Below are positions 7,161-14,866 of a stretch of DNA of 25,045 bases, in pieces. Numbering within the stretch: the stretch's first letter is position 1; each line of letters starts with the position of its first letter. Location of the stretch: the NCBI GenBank assembly GCA_033856335.1, contig JAWVFG010000120.1, positions 1 to 25,045 of the forward strand. The letters are read 5' to 3'. The position numbers and the translations under genes are program-made. Source of the stretch: DASUPK01 sp033856335 (GTDB taxonomy: Bacteria; Actinomycetota; Thermoleophilia; Solirubrobacterales; 70-9). Under the pieces are notes generated by a model that was not told the origin of the DNA, did no database searches, and saw only the letters and a program-made list of their open reading frames with translations.

Positions 7161-7496
7161 ATGGACTCGCCTTCCATGCCCGAACGCGCCCTCGCTTTCC
7201 TGAAGCGGGCAATCGCACACCTTCTCTTCAGGATCAAGCACATGCTGGGCATGGTGGCCCAGAGCGTCCAGCGCGACGAGCTCCGCGAGCTGACCAATGA
7301 GGCCAGGGTTCTTGGGTCCGCCTCAGCTGAGTCCATCAATCACGTCGGGGCGGAGCTCCGGGAGATCAACGACCGTCTCGCGAAGCTGGAACACGACATC
7401 GAGCGGATCGGCCACCTCCTCGAAGACAACGGCGCCGGCGACCCGATGCTCGAGAAGCGCAGCGAGGCGCCGGCGCAGTCCCTGTCGACGGACTGA
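7161..7496 (+). CDS. Small amphipathic-helix/coiled-coil protein, copy 1
   Basis: 111 residues, no recognised family. Seen: MDSP start; a basic, hydrophobic helix at about 8-36 (Arg, Lys and His alternating with Leu, Ile, Phe, Met) that looks amphipathic rather than transmembrane; then a heptad-like helix at about 39-89 rich in Leu, Glu, Arg and Ile; a central LGSASAES at 51-58; and a disordered polar tail. There is no signal peptide. The gene is followed after 2 bases by the double GT4 gene. A paralogue at 13230-13559 sits in the same position before a paralogous GT4. By hand, 31 of the first 90 residues are identical with no gap. Inference: a membrane-associated scaffold, oligomerisation partner or length-gauge for the adjacent glycosyltransferase. 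Function is not proven. Confidence 0.8.
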   Translation: MDSPSMPERALAFLKRAIAHLLFRIKHMLGMVAQSVQRDELRELTNEARVLGSASAESINHVGAELREINDRLAKLEHDIERIGHLLEDNGAGDPMLEKRSEAPAQSLSTD

Positions 7497-7498
7497 GG

Positions 7499-9880
7499 AT
7501 GAATCTCGCACCCGGGAGTGTCTGGGTCGATGCCCAGGGCGCCCAGAGCGCCCACTACGCGGAACGCGGGATCGGACGCTTCATCGGCGAGCAGATCTCC
7601 GCCGTATCCGAGCTGGCACCCGGGGCGATCGGCTCGGTTCACCTCGACCCCGATCAGCCGATTCCCACTGTGCTTGATCGGCTGATCGGGTCGGACCTCC
7701 TTCACTGGGCGCCGAACCGTTCGGCACCCGGCTCGAAGTTGCCGGCGATTTATCACGTGGCATCCCCAATGGAGCTGACGACTTCGCTTGACGACCTGTG
7801 GCCGAGGTGGGCGCGGTCACCCGGCGTCCGAACGGTCGTCACCCTCTACGACTTCATTCCCCTGATCTTCCGGGACCGCTATCTGGACCCGCTGCCCGTC
7901 ACCCGGGCGGCGTATTTCGCGCGCCTGGGCCTGCTCCGAAGAGCGGATCACGCGCTGGCGATCTCGGAGCAGACGGCACGCGACGCGGTCGAGCACCTCG
8001 GTATCCCCGAGAGCCGCATAACGGTGATCGATTGCGGCGTCTCGCAACGGTTCTCGTCGCTGGTCGGGTCGCGGGCGGAGGCCGAAGACACGGCGCGACA
8101 GGCCCTCCCGCGCTTGCGCGAGGGGTTCGTGCTCTACGTCGGCGGAGACGATCCGCGCAAGAACCTGCTCGGCGCAATCGACGGCTACGCCCTCCTGAGC
8201 CCGGAGATGCGGCGCTCGCATCAGCTGGTGATCGTCTGCAAGCTGACGCACGCCCGCATCGATGAGCTCACCGCGCATGCCATCGACCACGGGATAGACG
8301 AGGCCGATGTGATGTTCACCGGGTTCGTCTCTGATCCGGTGTTGGCCGCGCTCTACCGAAGCTGCCTGCTTTTCCTGTTCCCCTCGCTCTACGAGGGCGC
8401 CGGGCTGCCGATCCTGGAGGCGATGTCCTGCGGAGCGCCCGTCGCCGCCAGCCGGACCAGTTCGATCCCGGAGATCCTGGGCGACTTGGACGCCACCTTC
8501 GACCCGTCCGATCCGGCTGATCTCGCTGCCTGCCTTCGGCGTGTCCTGCAGAGCGCGGCGGAGCTTGAATCGCTCCGTGAAAGATCGCGGCGCCAGGTCG
8601 GGATCTACACCTGGCAGCGTGTGGCCGAACGGACCCTGGAGGGCTACGAGCGCGCCCTGGCGGCCCCACGACCCCCGTCTCGCGGGCGCCGGCGGAAACG
8701 CATTGCAGTTCTAACGCCCTGGCCCCCGCAGTGGACTGGCGTTGCGACGCACAGCCGGCGGATCGTCCCAGAGCTCACGGCTCACGCCGACGTTGACGTG
8801 ATCGTGCCGGCGGAGGAAAACGGGATCAGGTACGACCGCTCGCTCGAGGCGGAGGGCGTGGGCCTGTTCACCGCCAGCGATTTCGACTGGGTCAATGGCC
8901 TGCGGGATTACGATCGGTTGCTCTACGTGCTGGGTGGATCTCCCTTCCACGTGCACGCCTTCGAAGCGCTGATGAGGAGACCGGGCGCGGTCCTCGCACA
9001 TGACGTCCGCCTGCTGGGTCTCTATATGGCGCTCCAGGAGCAACGCCACGCGCTTGACCCGGGCTGGCTTTTCGAGCAGCTGCGGGAGATGTATGGGCAC
9101 CGCATCTCCGATTGGGAGCTGAGGCATGTGTGGGCTCCCCGCGTCTACATCGGGCAGGGCATCTTCATGACCCGCGAGATCCAGGAGCACGCGGAGCAGG
9201 TCATCGTCCACTCACACCATCAGGAGGACATCCTGCGCCTGGAGGCCCCGGCGGCCGCCCCCCACACGCACGTCATCCCGCACGGGGTTCCGGTTCCCGA
9301 CGCACCGCCCAGGCAGGAGGGAGCGTCGCGAGATGATGGGCCGTTGATCGTGACGCTCGGGCTCGTGAGCTCCGCGGCGAAGCGCATGCCATTGCTGCTG
9401 GCGGGTTTCGCGCGGGTCGCGTCGAGCCTGCCCGATGCCCGGCTGGCGGTGGTCGGTGAGCTCGCCGAAAGCGAGCACGAGATCCTCTCGTCGACGATCG
9501 CCGACCTGGGGCTCGGGAACTCCGTGCTGCTGCACGGCCGCACTGAGAAGAGGGAGTACTGGGAGATCCTTCAGTCCGCGGATCTGGCTGTTCAGCTTCG
9601 ATCGTCATTCAACGCCGGTGCGTCTGGAGCGGTCTCTGACTGCATCGCGGCCAGAGTCCCTGTGATCGTCACGGGTATCGGCTGGCTCACGGAGCTGCCA
9701 CCGAACGTGGTCCTGCCCGTAGCCGAGGAATGCTCCGCCGATGGGCTCGCCGATCGGATGGCCGAAGCGCTTGGAGATCAGGAGCTGCGGGGGAAGGTCA
9801 AGGCCGCTCAGGAGAGCTACGCACGCGAGACTTCATTCGCGCGGGTGGCGGAGCGTTACGCCGAGGTCTTGGCTCTGTAG
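7499..9880 (+). CDS. Double-headed GT4-GT4 glycosyltransferase fusion
   Basis: 793 residues made of two GT-B enzymes. First half, about 1-390: PGSVWVDAQG at 5-14, AERGIGR at 21-27, donor-site GGDDPRKNL at 215-223, and the GT4 signature YEGAGLPILEAM with Glu299 and Glu307. An Arg/Pro-rich linker follows at about 390-400. Second half, about 401-793: RIAVLTPWPPQWTGVATHS, VLAHDVRLLG, IPHGVPVP, TLGLVSSAAKRM and SSFNAGASGAVSDCIAARVPV, a divergent GT4 C-lobe. The first half is closely paralogous to the single-domain GT4 at 12020-13228. ATG lies 2 bases after the coiled-coil gene stop, so translation is probably coupled. It may add two sugars in sequence, as in bifunctional O-antigen GTs (inference). 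Its 3' end overlaps the ABC ATPase gene on the other strand by 25 bases. Confidence 0.92.
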   Translation: MNLAPGSVWVDAQGAQSAHYAERGIGRFIGEQISAVSELAPGAIGSVHLDPDQPIPTVLDRLIGSDLLHWAPNRSAPGSKLPAIYHVASPMELTTSLDDLWPRWARSPGVRTVVTLYDFIPLIFRDRYLDPLPVTRAAYFARLGLLRRADHALAISEQTARDAVEHLGIPESRITVIDCGVSQRFSSLVGSRAEAEDTARQALPRLREGFVLYVGGDDPRKNLLGAIDGYALLSPEMRRSHQLVIVCKLTHARIDELTAHAIDHGIDEADVMFTGFVSDPVLAALYRSCLLFLFPSLYEGAGLPILEAMSCGAPVAASRTSSIPEILGDLDATFDPSDPADLAACLRRVLQSAAELESLRERSRRQVGIYTWQRVAERTLEGYERALAAPRPPSRGRRRKRIAVLTPWPPQWTGVATHSRRIVPELTAHADVDVIVPAEENGIRYDRSLEAEGVGLFTASDFDWVNGLRDYDRLLYVLGGSPFHVHAFEALMRRPGAVLAHDVRLLGLYMALQEQRHALDPGWLFEQLREMYGHRISDWELRHVWAPRVYIGQGIFMTREIQEHAEQVIVHSHHQEDILRLEAPAAAPHTHVIPHGVPVPDAPPRQEGASRDDGPLIVTLGLVSSAAKRMPLLLAGFARVASSLPDARLAVVGELAESEHEILSSTIADLGLGNSVLLHGRTEKREYWEILQSADLAVQLRSSFNAGASGAVSDCIAARVPVIVTGIGWLTELPPNVVLPVAEECSADGLADRMAEALGDQELRGKVKAAQESYARETSFARVAERYAEVLAL

Positions 9881-11163
9881 CCCGCATCCGCCGGAGGCCC
9901 ATCCAGGTCTGGCCTCGACGCTTCGGTGACTGACCACTCGTGAGGGACCAGAACCGTTCGATGGTCCGGATGCGGTTGCCGGCCGCTGCCATAGAAGTCC
10001 CCGCCCGAAACCGTCATCTCGAAGGCACGGTGGACGCCGTCCAGCATTACCCCCGCCAGCTCGGCCCAGATGCTCATGAAGTACTGCCCGGCCGGCAGTG
10101 GGCAGTTGTGAAGCCGGCAGCGAGCTTCGCCGTGAGGGGGGATGTCGCGGAACACGGCGCCGGCGGTCTCGGAGGACAGGTTGAGGAGGGGGGTGCTCCC
10201 CTCGACGAGGGCAAAGATGGTGATCCCGAAGTTGACCCTCTGGAACGGCTTCTCACGATCGGCCTCGTAGCTGAGGACGATGTCGCAGTCCTCGCCGGTG
10301 GTCGGGCTGTCGATCACCTGACCGTCGCGTTCCAGCCGCACGTCGACGAAGCGAAGTTCCCCGGTGCCGTCTCGGTTTTCGCGCTCTCTCAGGCTGCGCG
10401 GAAGATCCCTCTCCACCTCCCCTATGTACCCGTCGATGACATCGGAGACGTTGCCGATTGCGTTGACCTTGCCCTGGCTGAGCAGGAGCGCGCGGTCGCA
10501 GAGATTGCGGACCGAAGAGAGGTTATGGCTGATGAAGACGGTCGTCCGTCCCTCCCTGGACGCGCCCTGCATGCGATCCAGGCACTTCTGCTGGAAGCCG
10601 ACGTCCCCGACCGAGAGAACCTCGTCGACGATCAGGATCTCCGGCTCCAGGTGCGCGGCGACGGAGAAGGCGAGGCGCAGTTGCATCCCGCTCGAGTAGC
10701 GCTTCACCGGTGTGTCGATGAACGGCCCGATATCGGCGAACTCGACGATCTCGTCGAAGCGCCGCTGGATCTCCGCCCGTCCCATGTTCAGGATGGCGCC
10801 GTTGAGGAAGACGTTCTCGCGCCCGGTGAGCTCGGGATGAAATCCCGTGCCGACCTCCAGCAGCGCTCCGACCCGTCCGCGCAGGCGGGCCTCGCCGGTG
10901 GTCGGTGGGGTGATCCGAGAGAGGATCTTCAGCAGGGTGCTCTTGCCCGCCCCGTTGTGCCCGATCACGCCGAATGTCTCGCCCTGCTTGACCTCGAAGT
11001 CGACGTCCTGAAGGGCCCAGAACTCCTGGGTCTTGGCCCGGCGCCCGAGCGTGCGCAGTCGCTCGGTGATCCGCTCAGTGAGCAGCTCGTAACCACCCGA
11101 TTCGGCCCCGATGTCGAAGCGCTTGCCGAGCCCCTTGACCTCGATGGCGGCGCTGCTGCTCAT
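9856..11163 (-). CDS. wzt: ABC transporter ATPase for polysaccharide export with C-terminal glycan-binding-like domain
   Basis: 435 residues; ATPase partner of the adjacent permease, driving export of a lipid-linked glycan. Seen: Walker A GHNGAGKST at 68-76, the Wzt/TagH-type GTGFHPELTGREN at 105-117, signature YSSGMQLRLAFS at 156-167, Walker B ILIVDE at 176-181, and the switch His in ISHN (213). After a linker around 250-268 comes a C-terminal beta-rich region of about 165 residues (DGTGELRFVDVRLE onward) in the place where Wzt proteins of O8/O9a-type systems carry a carbohydrate-binding domain that reads the finished chain end. ATG 11163 overlaps the permease stop by 4 bases (ATGA). The frame is open further upstream, but that part is antisense to nothing real and overlaps the permease. 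The 3' end overlaps the convergent GT4-GT4 gene. Confidence 0.94.
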   Translation of the reverse strand: MSSSAAIEVKGLGKRFDIGAESGGYELLTERITERLRTLGRRAKTQEFWALQDVDFEVKQGETFGVIGHNGAGKSTLLKILSRITPPTTGEARLRGRVGALLEVGTGFHPELTGRENVFLNGAILNMGRAEIQRRFDEIVEFADIGPFIDTPVKRYSSGMQLRLAFSVAAHLEPEILIVDEVLSVGDVGFQQKCLDRMQGASREGRTTVFISHNLSSVRNLCDRALLLSQGKVNAIGNVSDVIDGYIGEVERDLPRSLRERENRDGTGELRFVDVRLERDGQVIDSPTTGEDCDIVLSYEADREKPFQRVNFGITIFALVEGSTPLLNLSSETAGAVFRDIPPHGEARCRLHNCPLPAGQYFMSIWAELAGVMLDGVHRAFEMTVSGGDFYGSGRQPHPDHRTVLVPHEWSVTEASRPDLDGPPADAGYRAKTSA

Positions 11164-12023
11164 ACGTGGTCCGCGAAGTAGTTCTCGGCGCGCCGGAAGT
11201 AGATCAGCGCCCCCACCAGGAGGACCAGGGCGCTGGCGACCGAGATCGCGATGTTGATCGTCCCCGGGTAAGGCGAATTGAAGAGCGCCCAGCGCATACC
11301 GTCGAGCACAGACGCCAGCGGGTTGAGTGAGTAGATGTAGTGCCATGCGCGGCCGGCCTGGTCGCCGACCGTCGTTCCGCTGTAGAGAACCGGGCTGGCG
11401 AAGAACATGATCTGGACGAGCATCGGCACGACGAGCTGGACGTCGCGGTACTTGACGTTGATCGCCGAGAACAGCGTGGCCAATGCGAACGCCGTGACCA
11501 CGCCGAGCAGTAGGAACGCGGGGACGAGCCAGACCGTCGATGCGATTGTGACGCTGTAGAGCAGGGTGATCAGGATGACCAGCACCAGCGCGATCGCCAG
11601 GTCGATCAACAGGCTGAGACCCTTGGAAAGGGGCAGCGCGAGGCGCGGGAAGTACACCTTGGCGATCAGGTTGGCGTCCTGGACCAGGCTGCTCGAGCCG
11701 TTTTGGATCGCCTGTGAGACGAAGAGCCAGGGGACGATGCTGGCCACGGCGAAGACCAGATAGGGGAGGCCACCCGGAGGCTTGTAGTGCAGGATCGCGC
11801 CGAATATGACCGCGAAGATGCCGGCGAATGCCAGCGGCTGCATCACAGCCCAGCTCACGCCGAAGATGCTCTGCTTGTAGCGAACCTGGAGCTCGCGCTT
11901 GGTGAGGAAATAGACCAGCTCGCGATGCGCCCAGAGCTCGCGCAGCTCGAGTGCCTGCCAGGGGCGCGGTGGTGCGATCACGGTCTCCTGCATGGCCAGG
12001 GCCTGGGCCTGAGGTGGGTTCAT
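11160..12023 (-). CDS. wzm: ABC-2 type polysaccharide export permease
   Basis: 287 residues, integral membrane protein. Seen: the pre-membrane stretch ELWAHRELVYFLTKRELQVRYKQS shared by Wzm/TagG permeases (split here over about 28-51), then roughly six hydrophobic segments including WAVMQPLAFAGIFAVIFG, VFAVASIVPWLFVSQAI, LLIDLAIALVLVILITLL, WLVPAFLLLGVVTAFALA, VLYSGTTVG-flanked helix, and a final IAISVASALVLLVGALIYF. The motif NVKYRDVQ before the fifth segment is also typical. Together with the downstream ATPase it forms the exporter of the locus. Start overlaps the GT4 stop by 4 bases (ATGA) and its own stop overlaps the ATPase start by 4 bases, so GT4, permease and ATPase are translationally linked. 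Confidence 0.94.
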   Translation of the reverse strand: MNPPQAQALAMQETVIAPPRPWQALELRELWAHRELVYFLTKRELQVRYKQSIFGVSWAVMQPLAFAGIFAVIFGAILHYKPPGGLPYLVFAVASIVPWLFVSQAIQNGSSSLVQDANLIAKVYFPRLALPLSKGLSLLIDLAIALVLVILITLLYSVTIASTVWLVPAFLLLGVVTAFALATLFSAINVKYRDVQLVVPMLVQIMFFASPVLYSGTTVGDQAGRAWHYIYSLNPLASVLDGMRWALFNSPYPGTINIAISVASALVLLVGALIYFRRAENYFADHV

Positions 12024-13228
12024 CGTCCGAACGGTAGCGATCGGGTGGGTGGGCTCTCCAGCGGCATCTCCATGGCGCGCTCATAGCCCTCGAGCGTCAG
12101 CTTCGCGACCCGCTCCCAGGTGTAGATCGCGACTCTCCGCCGCGAACGCTCGCGGAGCGAGTCGAGCATCGCCGGATCCTCCAGGACCTCGCGGATGCAG
12201 CGCGCCATGTCAGCTGGGTCCTTGGGGTCGAAGGTCGCCTTGCGGTCCCCGAGCAGCTCGGGCATCGCCGACGTGTTGCTGGCGGCGACCGGCGCGTCAC
12301 AGGTCATCGCCTCCAGGATCGGCAGTCCCGCCCCCTCGTACAGAGAGGGGAAGATGAACAGCTCGCAGCCGCGGTAGAGCGCCGCCAGCTCGCGATCGCC
12401 CACGAACCCAGTCAGCAGGAAGTTGCGCGGTTCGATCCCGAGGTTGCGCCCGAACGCTCGCAGGTTGAAGCGGCGCAGCAAGGGGAGGTTGCAGGCGATC
12501 ACCAGCTGGTGCGCGTCGCGAAGGTGCGCGGGCAACCGGGCGTATCCCCGGATCGCCCCCTCGAGGTTCTTGCGGAAGTCCGTGCCGCCCACGTAGAGCA
12601 GGAAGCCGGGCCGGACCTTGGGCAGGGCCTCGCGCAGGATCGAATCGCCCTCGGCCCGGGAGGCGACGAGCTTCGCGAAGTGGTCAGAGACACCGGAGTC
12701 GATCACGGTGATGCGCTCCTCGGGTACTCGCAGGTACTCCATCGCATCGTTCGCGGTCTGCTGGGAGATCGTCAGCACCTGGTGCGCAGAGCGCATCAGT
12801 CCCAGGCGGGCGATCCACGCGGTGGCCCAGTAGCCCCAGTCGGCGTTGTACTGGTCGCGCATGATCAGCGGGATCAGGTCGTAGAGCGTCACCACCAGCC
12901 GCGAGTCCTCACGGCTCCAGGGCGGCCAGACGTCATCGAGCTCGAAGTCGGCCTCGAACGGCGACATCACGTGGTAGATGCCGGGTATTCGCTCGGAAGG
13001 CCCGTGGTCGGCGTTCTGCCAGGTGACCTTGCCCGAGTCGAGCAACGCGCCGGCCGACTCCGGAACCGGGACCTGGTCGCTCAGGCCGACCCAGCCGATC
13101 AGCTCGGGCGCGACCTCGAGCAGAGCGCGCGAGTGCTCAGCGACATAGCGGGCGATTCCGCGCTCGGCGTGACCGATGCTCTGGGTTCCGCGGGCATCGA
13201 GCCAGACGGACCCGGGTGTGAGGGCCAT
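12020..13228 (-). CDS. GT4 family glycosyltransferase, paralogue of the first half of the double GT4
   Basis: 402 residues, GT-B fold, cytoplasmic. Seen: PGSVWLDARGTQS at 5-17 and AERGIAR, nearly the same as the enzyme at 7499; SRLVVTLYDLIPLI; TISQQTANDAM; the donor-site GGTDFRKNL; and the GT4 signature YEGAGLPILEAM with its two glutamates. It lacks the second GT domain found in the paralogue. Preceded after a 1-base gap by a small coiled-coil gene, exactly as at 7161/7499, so the pair looks like a duplicated cassette. It then overlaps the permease by 4 bases, tying this transferase to export. Sugar donor cannot be read; GDP-6-deoxyhexose or GDP-mannose is plausible from the pathway genes. 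Confidence 0.93.
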   Translation of the reverse strand: MALTPGSVWLDARGTQSIGHAERGIARYVAEHSRALLEVAPELIGWVGLSDQVPVPESAGALLDSGKVTWQNADHGPSERIPGIYHVMSPFEADFELDDVWPPWSREDSRLVVTLYDLIPLIMRDQYNADWGYWATAWIARLGLMRSAHQVLTISQQTANDAMEYLRVPEERITVIDSGVSDHFAKLVASRAEGDSILREALPKVRPGFLLYVGGTDFRKNLEGAIRGYARLPAHLRDAHQLVIACNLPLLRRFNLRAFGRNLGIEPRNFLLTGFVGDRELAALYRGCELFIFPSLYEGAGLPILEAMTCDAPVAASNTSAMPELLGDRKATFDPKDPADMARCIREVLEDPAMLDSLRERSRRRVAIYTWERVAKLTLEGYERAMEMPLESPPTRSLPFGR

Positions 13229-13229
13229 C

Positions 13230-13559
13230 TCAGCCGGCGTGGGGGCGAGCCGCGATCTCGTCTGGGTCCTCGACGGGCGCGACGCGGCCCTGCTGCTCGA
13301 GCAGCGCCCTGAGCTCCCCGAGCTCCCGCTCGATCGCGGCCAGTCGCTGGTCGAGCGCGCGCACCTCGCTGCCCAGGTAGGTGCTCGACTCGACCGAGGC
13401 TGAGCCCAGCCGCTGAGTCTGGCGCCGCAGGTCGCCGAGCTGGTCGTGAAAGACGATCTGGAAGAGGCTGCCGGCCACGCGGCGCAGCGCCGACAGCACG
13501 CGCGCGAGCACGCGTGTGAGCGCGAAGCCGTCGTGCTTGTCGGGAGTGGGGCTATCCAC
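13230..13559 (-). CDS. Small amphipathic-helix/coiled-coil protein, copy 2
   Basis: 109 residues from GTG 13559, no recognised family. Seen: MDSP start; a basic amphipathic helix at about 11-37 (FALTRVLARVLSALRR and following); LGSASVES at 51-58; a coiled-coil-like helix at about 39-90 with regular Leu, Val and Ala spacing; and an acidic, proline-containing tail. Landmarks fall at the same residue numbers as in the protein at 7161: MDSP 1-4, Asp39, Leu41, LGSASxES 51-58. The gene ends 1 base before the GT4 start. The 22-base gap upstream holds a hairpin with a short T run. The first-half helix suggests peripheral membrane binding and the second half self- or partner-association (inference). 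Confidence 0.8.
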   Translation of the reverse strand: MDSPTPDKHDGFALTRVLARVLSALRRVAGSLFQIVFHDQLGDLRRQTQRLGSASVESSTYLGSEVRALDQRLAAIERELGELRALLEQQGRVAPVEDPDEIAARPHAG

Positions 13560-13568
13560 GTTGATCGG

Positions 13569-13588
13569 AAAAGGCCTGCGTTCAGGCC
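13569..13588 (-). terminator. Small hairpin plus T-run between two minus-strand genes (possible attenuator)
   Basis: Read on the minus strand, GGCCTG, a 4-base loop AACG and CAGGCC form a perfect 6-bp stem directly followed by TTTT. The upstream GT4 stop TGA lies within the stem and loop. It is short for a strong intrinsic terminator but could reduce read-through into the coiled-coil/GT4/exporter genes, or stabilise the upstream mRNA end. Confidence 0.35.
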
Positions 13589-14805
13589 GGAGGGGGGGCC
13601 GCCAGAAGGATACGGTCTTCCTCTGACAGCGGTTCTCGCCCGATTCGCCGGTAGTGGGCGCGAAACAGCCTTGCCGTGCGGTCGAAGCTGAACAGCTCCG
13701 CGCGACGCCTGCCCCGCTCCCGCAGCGAATCGCGCAGCTCCCGGTCCTCCCAGATCAGCAGCACCTGGCGGGCCATCTCCTCCGTATCCGCCGGGTCGAA
13801 CATCACCCCGGCGTCACCGACGACGTCGGGAAGGCCCGTCGCGGTCGAGGAGGCGACCGGGAGGCCCGCATCGAAGGCCTCGCATACCGGCAGGCCCCAG
13901 CCTTCGAACCTGCTGGGAAAGACCAGCGCTGTGGCCATTTCGTAGAGACCGCGAAGCTCGAGAGAGCTGACGAAGCCGGGAAACCAGGTGGTTCGCTCCA
14001 GGCCGAGCCTGCGGGCGGATTCGTCGATCTCCCGGTAGTGGCCGCTCTTCCTGCCGGGGCAGACCAGCGGGATGCTGACCCCGCTCTCATCCCGGATCCG
14101 CGCGAGCGCTTCCAGGAGGCCCAGGTGATTCTTGTGGGGCCACGTCTGAGCCGGATAGAGCAGGAAGGACTCGGGCAGGGAAAGCCGCGATCGCAGTTGG
14201 TCGAGGTCCTCGGGGGTGGGCGAGGGGTACTCGCGAAGGACGGAGCCGCCCGGCACGACGGTGACCTTCTCGGGTGGAAGCCGGTAGCTCTCCACGAAGT
14301 CCCGCTTGCCCCAAGAGGTCATCGCGACGACCATCGCCGCCCGCTCGCAATGAGTCCGGTAGATCACCTCCCGTCTCCGCCGCTCCCAGTCGCCGAACAG
14401 CTCGGGGAGATGGAGGTGCTGGAGGTCGTGTGGCTGATAGATGCTCGGGACGTCCGTCGTGAAGGCGTCCTGGATCGGGAAGTGGACGACGCCCGCGCCC
14501 GCCTCCTCGATCGTTCCATCCGATCTGCGCACGGCATACCGTGGCCCCACCGCCGGGATCCGCTCCGCCAACGCCCTTGTGACCGCCCTCGAGCGCCTGG
14601 CCAGGTAGCCCCGCCTCGAGTGCAGGAGCCTGCAGGGGCCGTGCAGATACGGGCGAATCCACTCGTCCTGCTCCGGATGGGAGAGGAAGAGGTATTCCTC
14701 GTCGCCGTCCTCGAGCCGCGAGAGGGCGGCCGCGATCCCGATCACGACCTGCTCGACCCCCCCGAAGCGCCCAGCGTCCAGTCGGGCGTCTATGCAGACC
14801 CGCAA
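13582..14805 (-). CDS. GT4 family glycosyltransferase
   Basis: 407 residues, GT-B fold. Seen: MRVCIDARLDAGRFGGVEQ at the N-terminus with the GT4 glycine-rich acceptor loop, VHFPIQDAF, IYQPHDLQHLHLPELF, PHKNHLGLLEAL, and the C-lobe signature FEGWGLPVCEAFDAGLPVA with Glu-x7-Glu. The overall look is of mannosyl/rhamnosyltransferases of the WbaZ/MtfB type, though the donor is unknown. TTG start at 14805; no ATG or GTG is available in frame, and GGAG at 14811-14814 is 5 bases upstream, a good ribosome site. First gene of the five-gene minus-strand unit ending with the exporter ATPase. The 61-base gap to fcl on the other strand holds promoters for both. Confidence 0.92.
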   Translation of the reverse strand: MRVCIDARLDAGRFGGVEQVVIGIAAALSRLEDGDEEYLFLSHPEQDEWIRPYLHGPCRLLHSRRGYLARRSRAVTRALAERIPAVGPRYAVRRSDGTIEEAGAGVVHFPIQDAFTTDVPSIYQPHDLQHLHLPELFGDWERRRREVIYRTHCERAAMVVAMTSWGKRDFVESYRLPPEKVTVVPGGSVLREYPSPTPEDLDQLRSRLSLPESFLLYPAQTWPHKNHLGLLEALARIRDESGVSIPLVCPGRKSGHYREIDESARRLGLERTTWFPGFVSSLELRGLYEMATALVFPSRFEGWGLPVCEAFDAGLPVASSTATGLPDVVGDAGVMFDPADTEEMARQVLLIWEDRELRDSLRERGRRRAELFSFDRTARLFRAHYRRIGREPLSEEDRILLAAPPPA

Positions 14806-14810
14806 CGGCT

Positions 14811-14814
14811 CTCC
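14811..14814 (-). promoter_or_regulatory. Ribosome binding site GGAG deciding the TTG start at 14805
   Basis: GGAG on the minus strand is separated by 5 bases from the TTG at 14805. It marks this gene as leadered, unlike several neighbours with a -10-like box right at the start codon. Confidence 0.55.
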
Positions 14815-14838
14815 ATCAGGCTCCTCATCGGAGGCGCG

Positions 14839-14844
14839 AGTCTA
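14839..14844 (-). promoter_or_regulatory. -10-like box TAGACT of the GT4/exporter operon
   Basis: TAGACT on the minus strand lies 33 bases before the TTG at 14805, giving a predicted leader of roughly 25 bases that contains the GGAG ribosome site. Only 10 bases separate it from the opposing TAGCCT box of fcl. Confidence 0.35.
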
Positions 14845-14854
14845 AATAGGTGGC

Positions 14855-14860
14855 TAGCCT
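14855..14860 (+). promoter_or_regulatory. -10-like box TAGCCT of fcl (leaderless start)
   Basis: TAGCCT, 6 bases, then ATG at 14867. There is no ribosome site between. Same spacing as for the genes at 7161 and 20954. Confidence 0.5.
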
Positions 14861-14866
14861 TACGCG

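Noticed and set aside
11164..12084. N-terminal extension of the ABC ATPase frame upstream of 11163
   Set aside because: It lies inside the permease gene in another frame; the ATPase fold starts at 11163 with the usual ATGA overlap.
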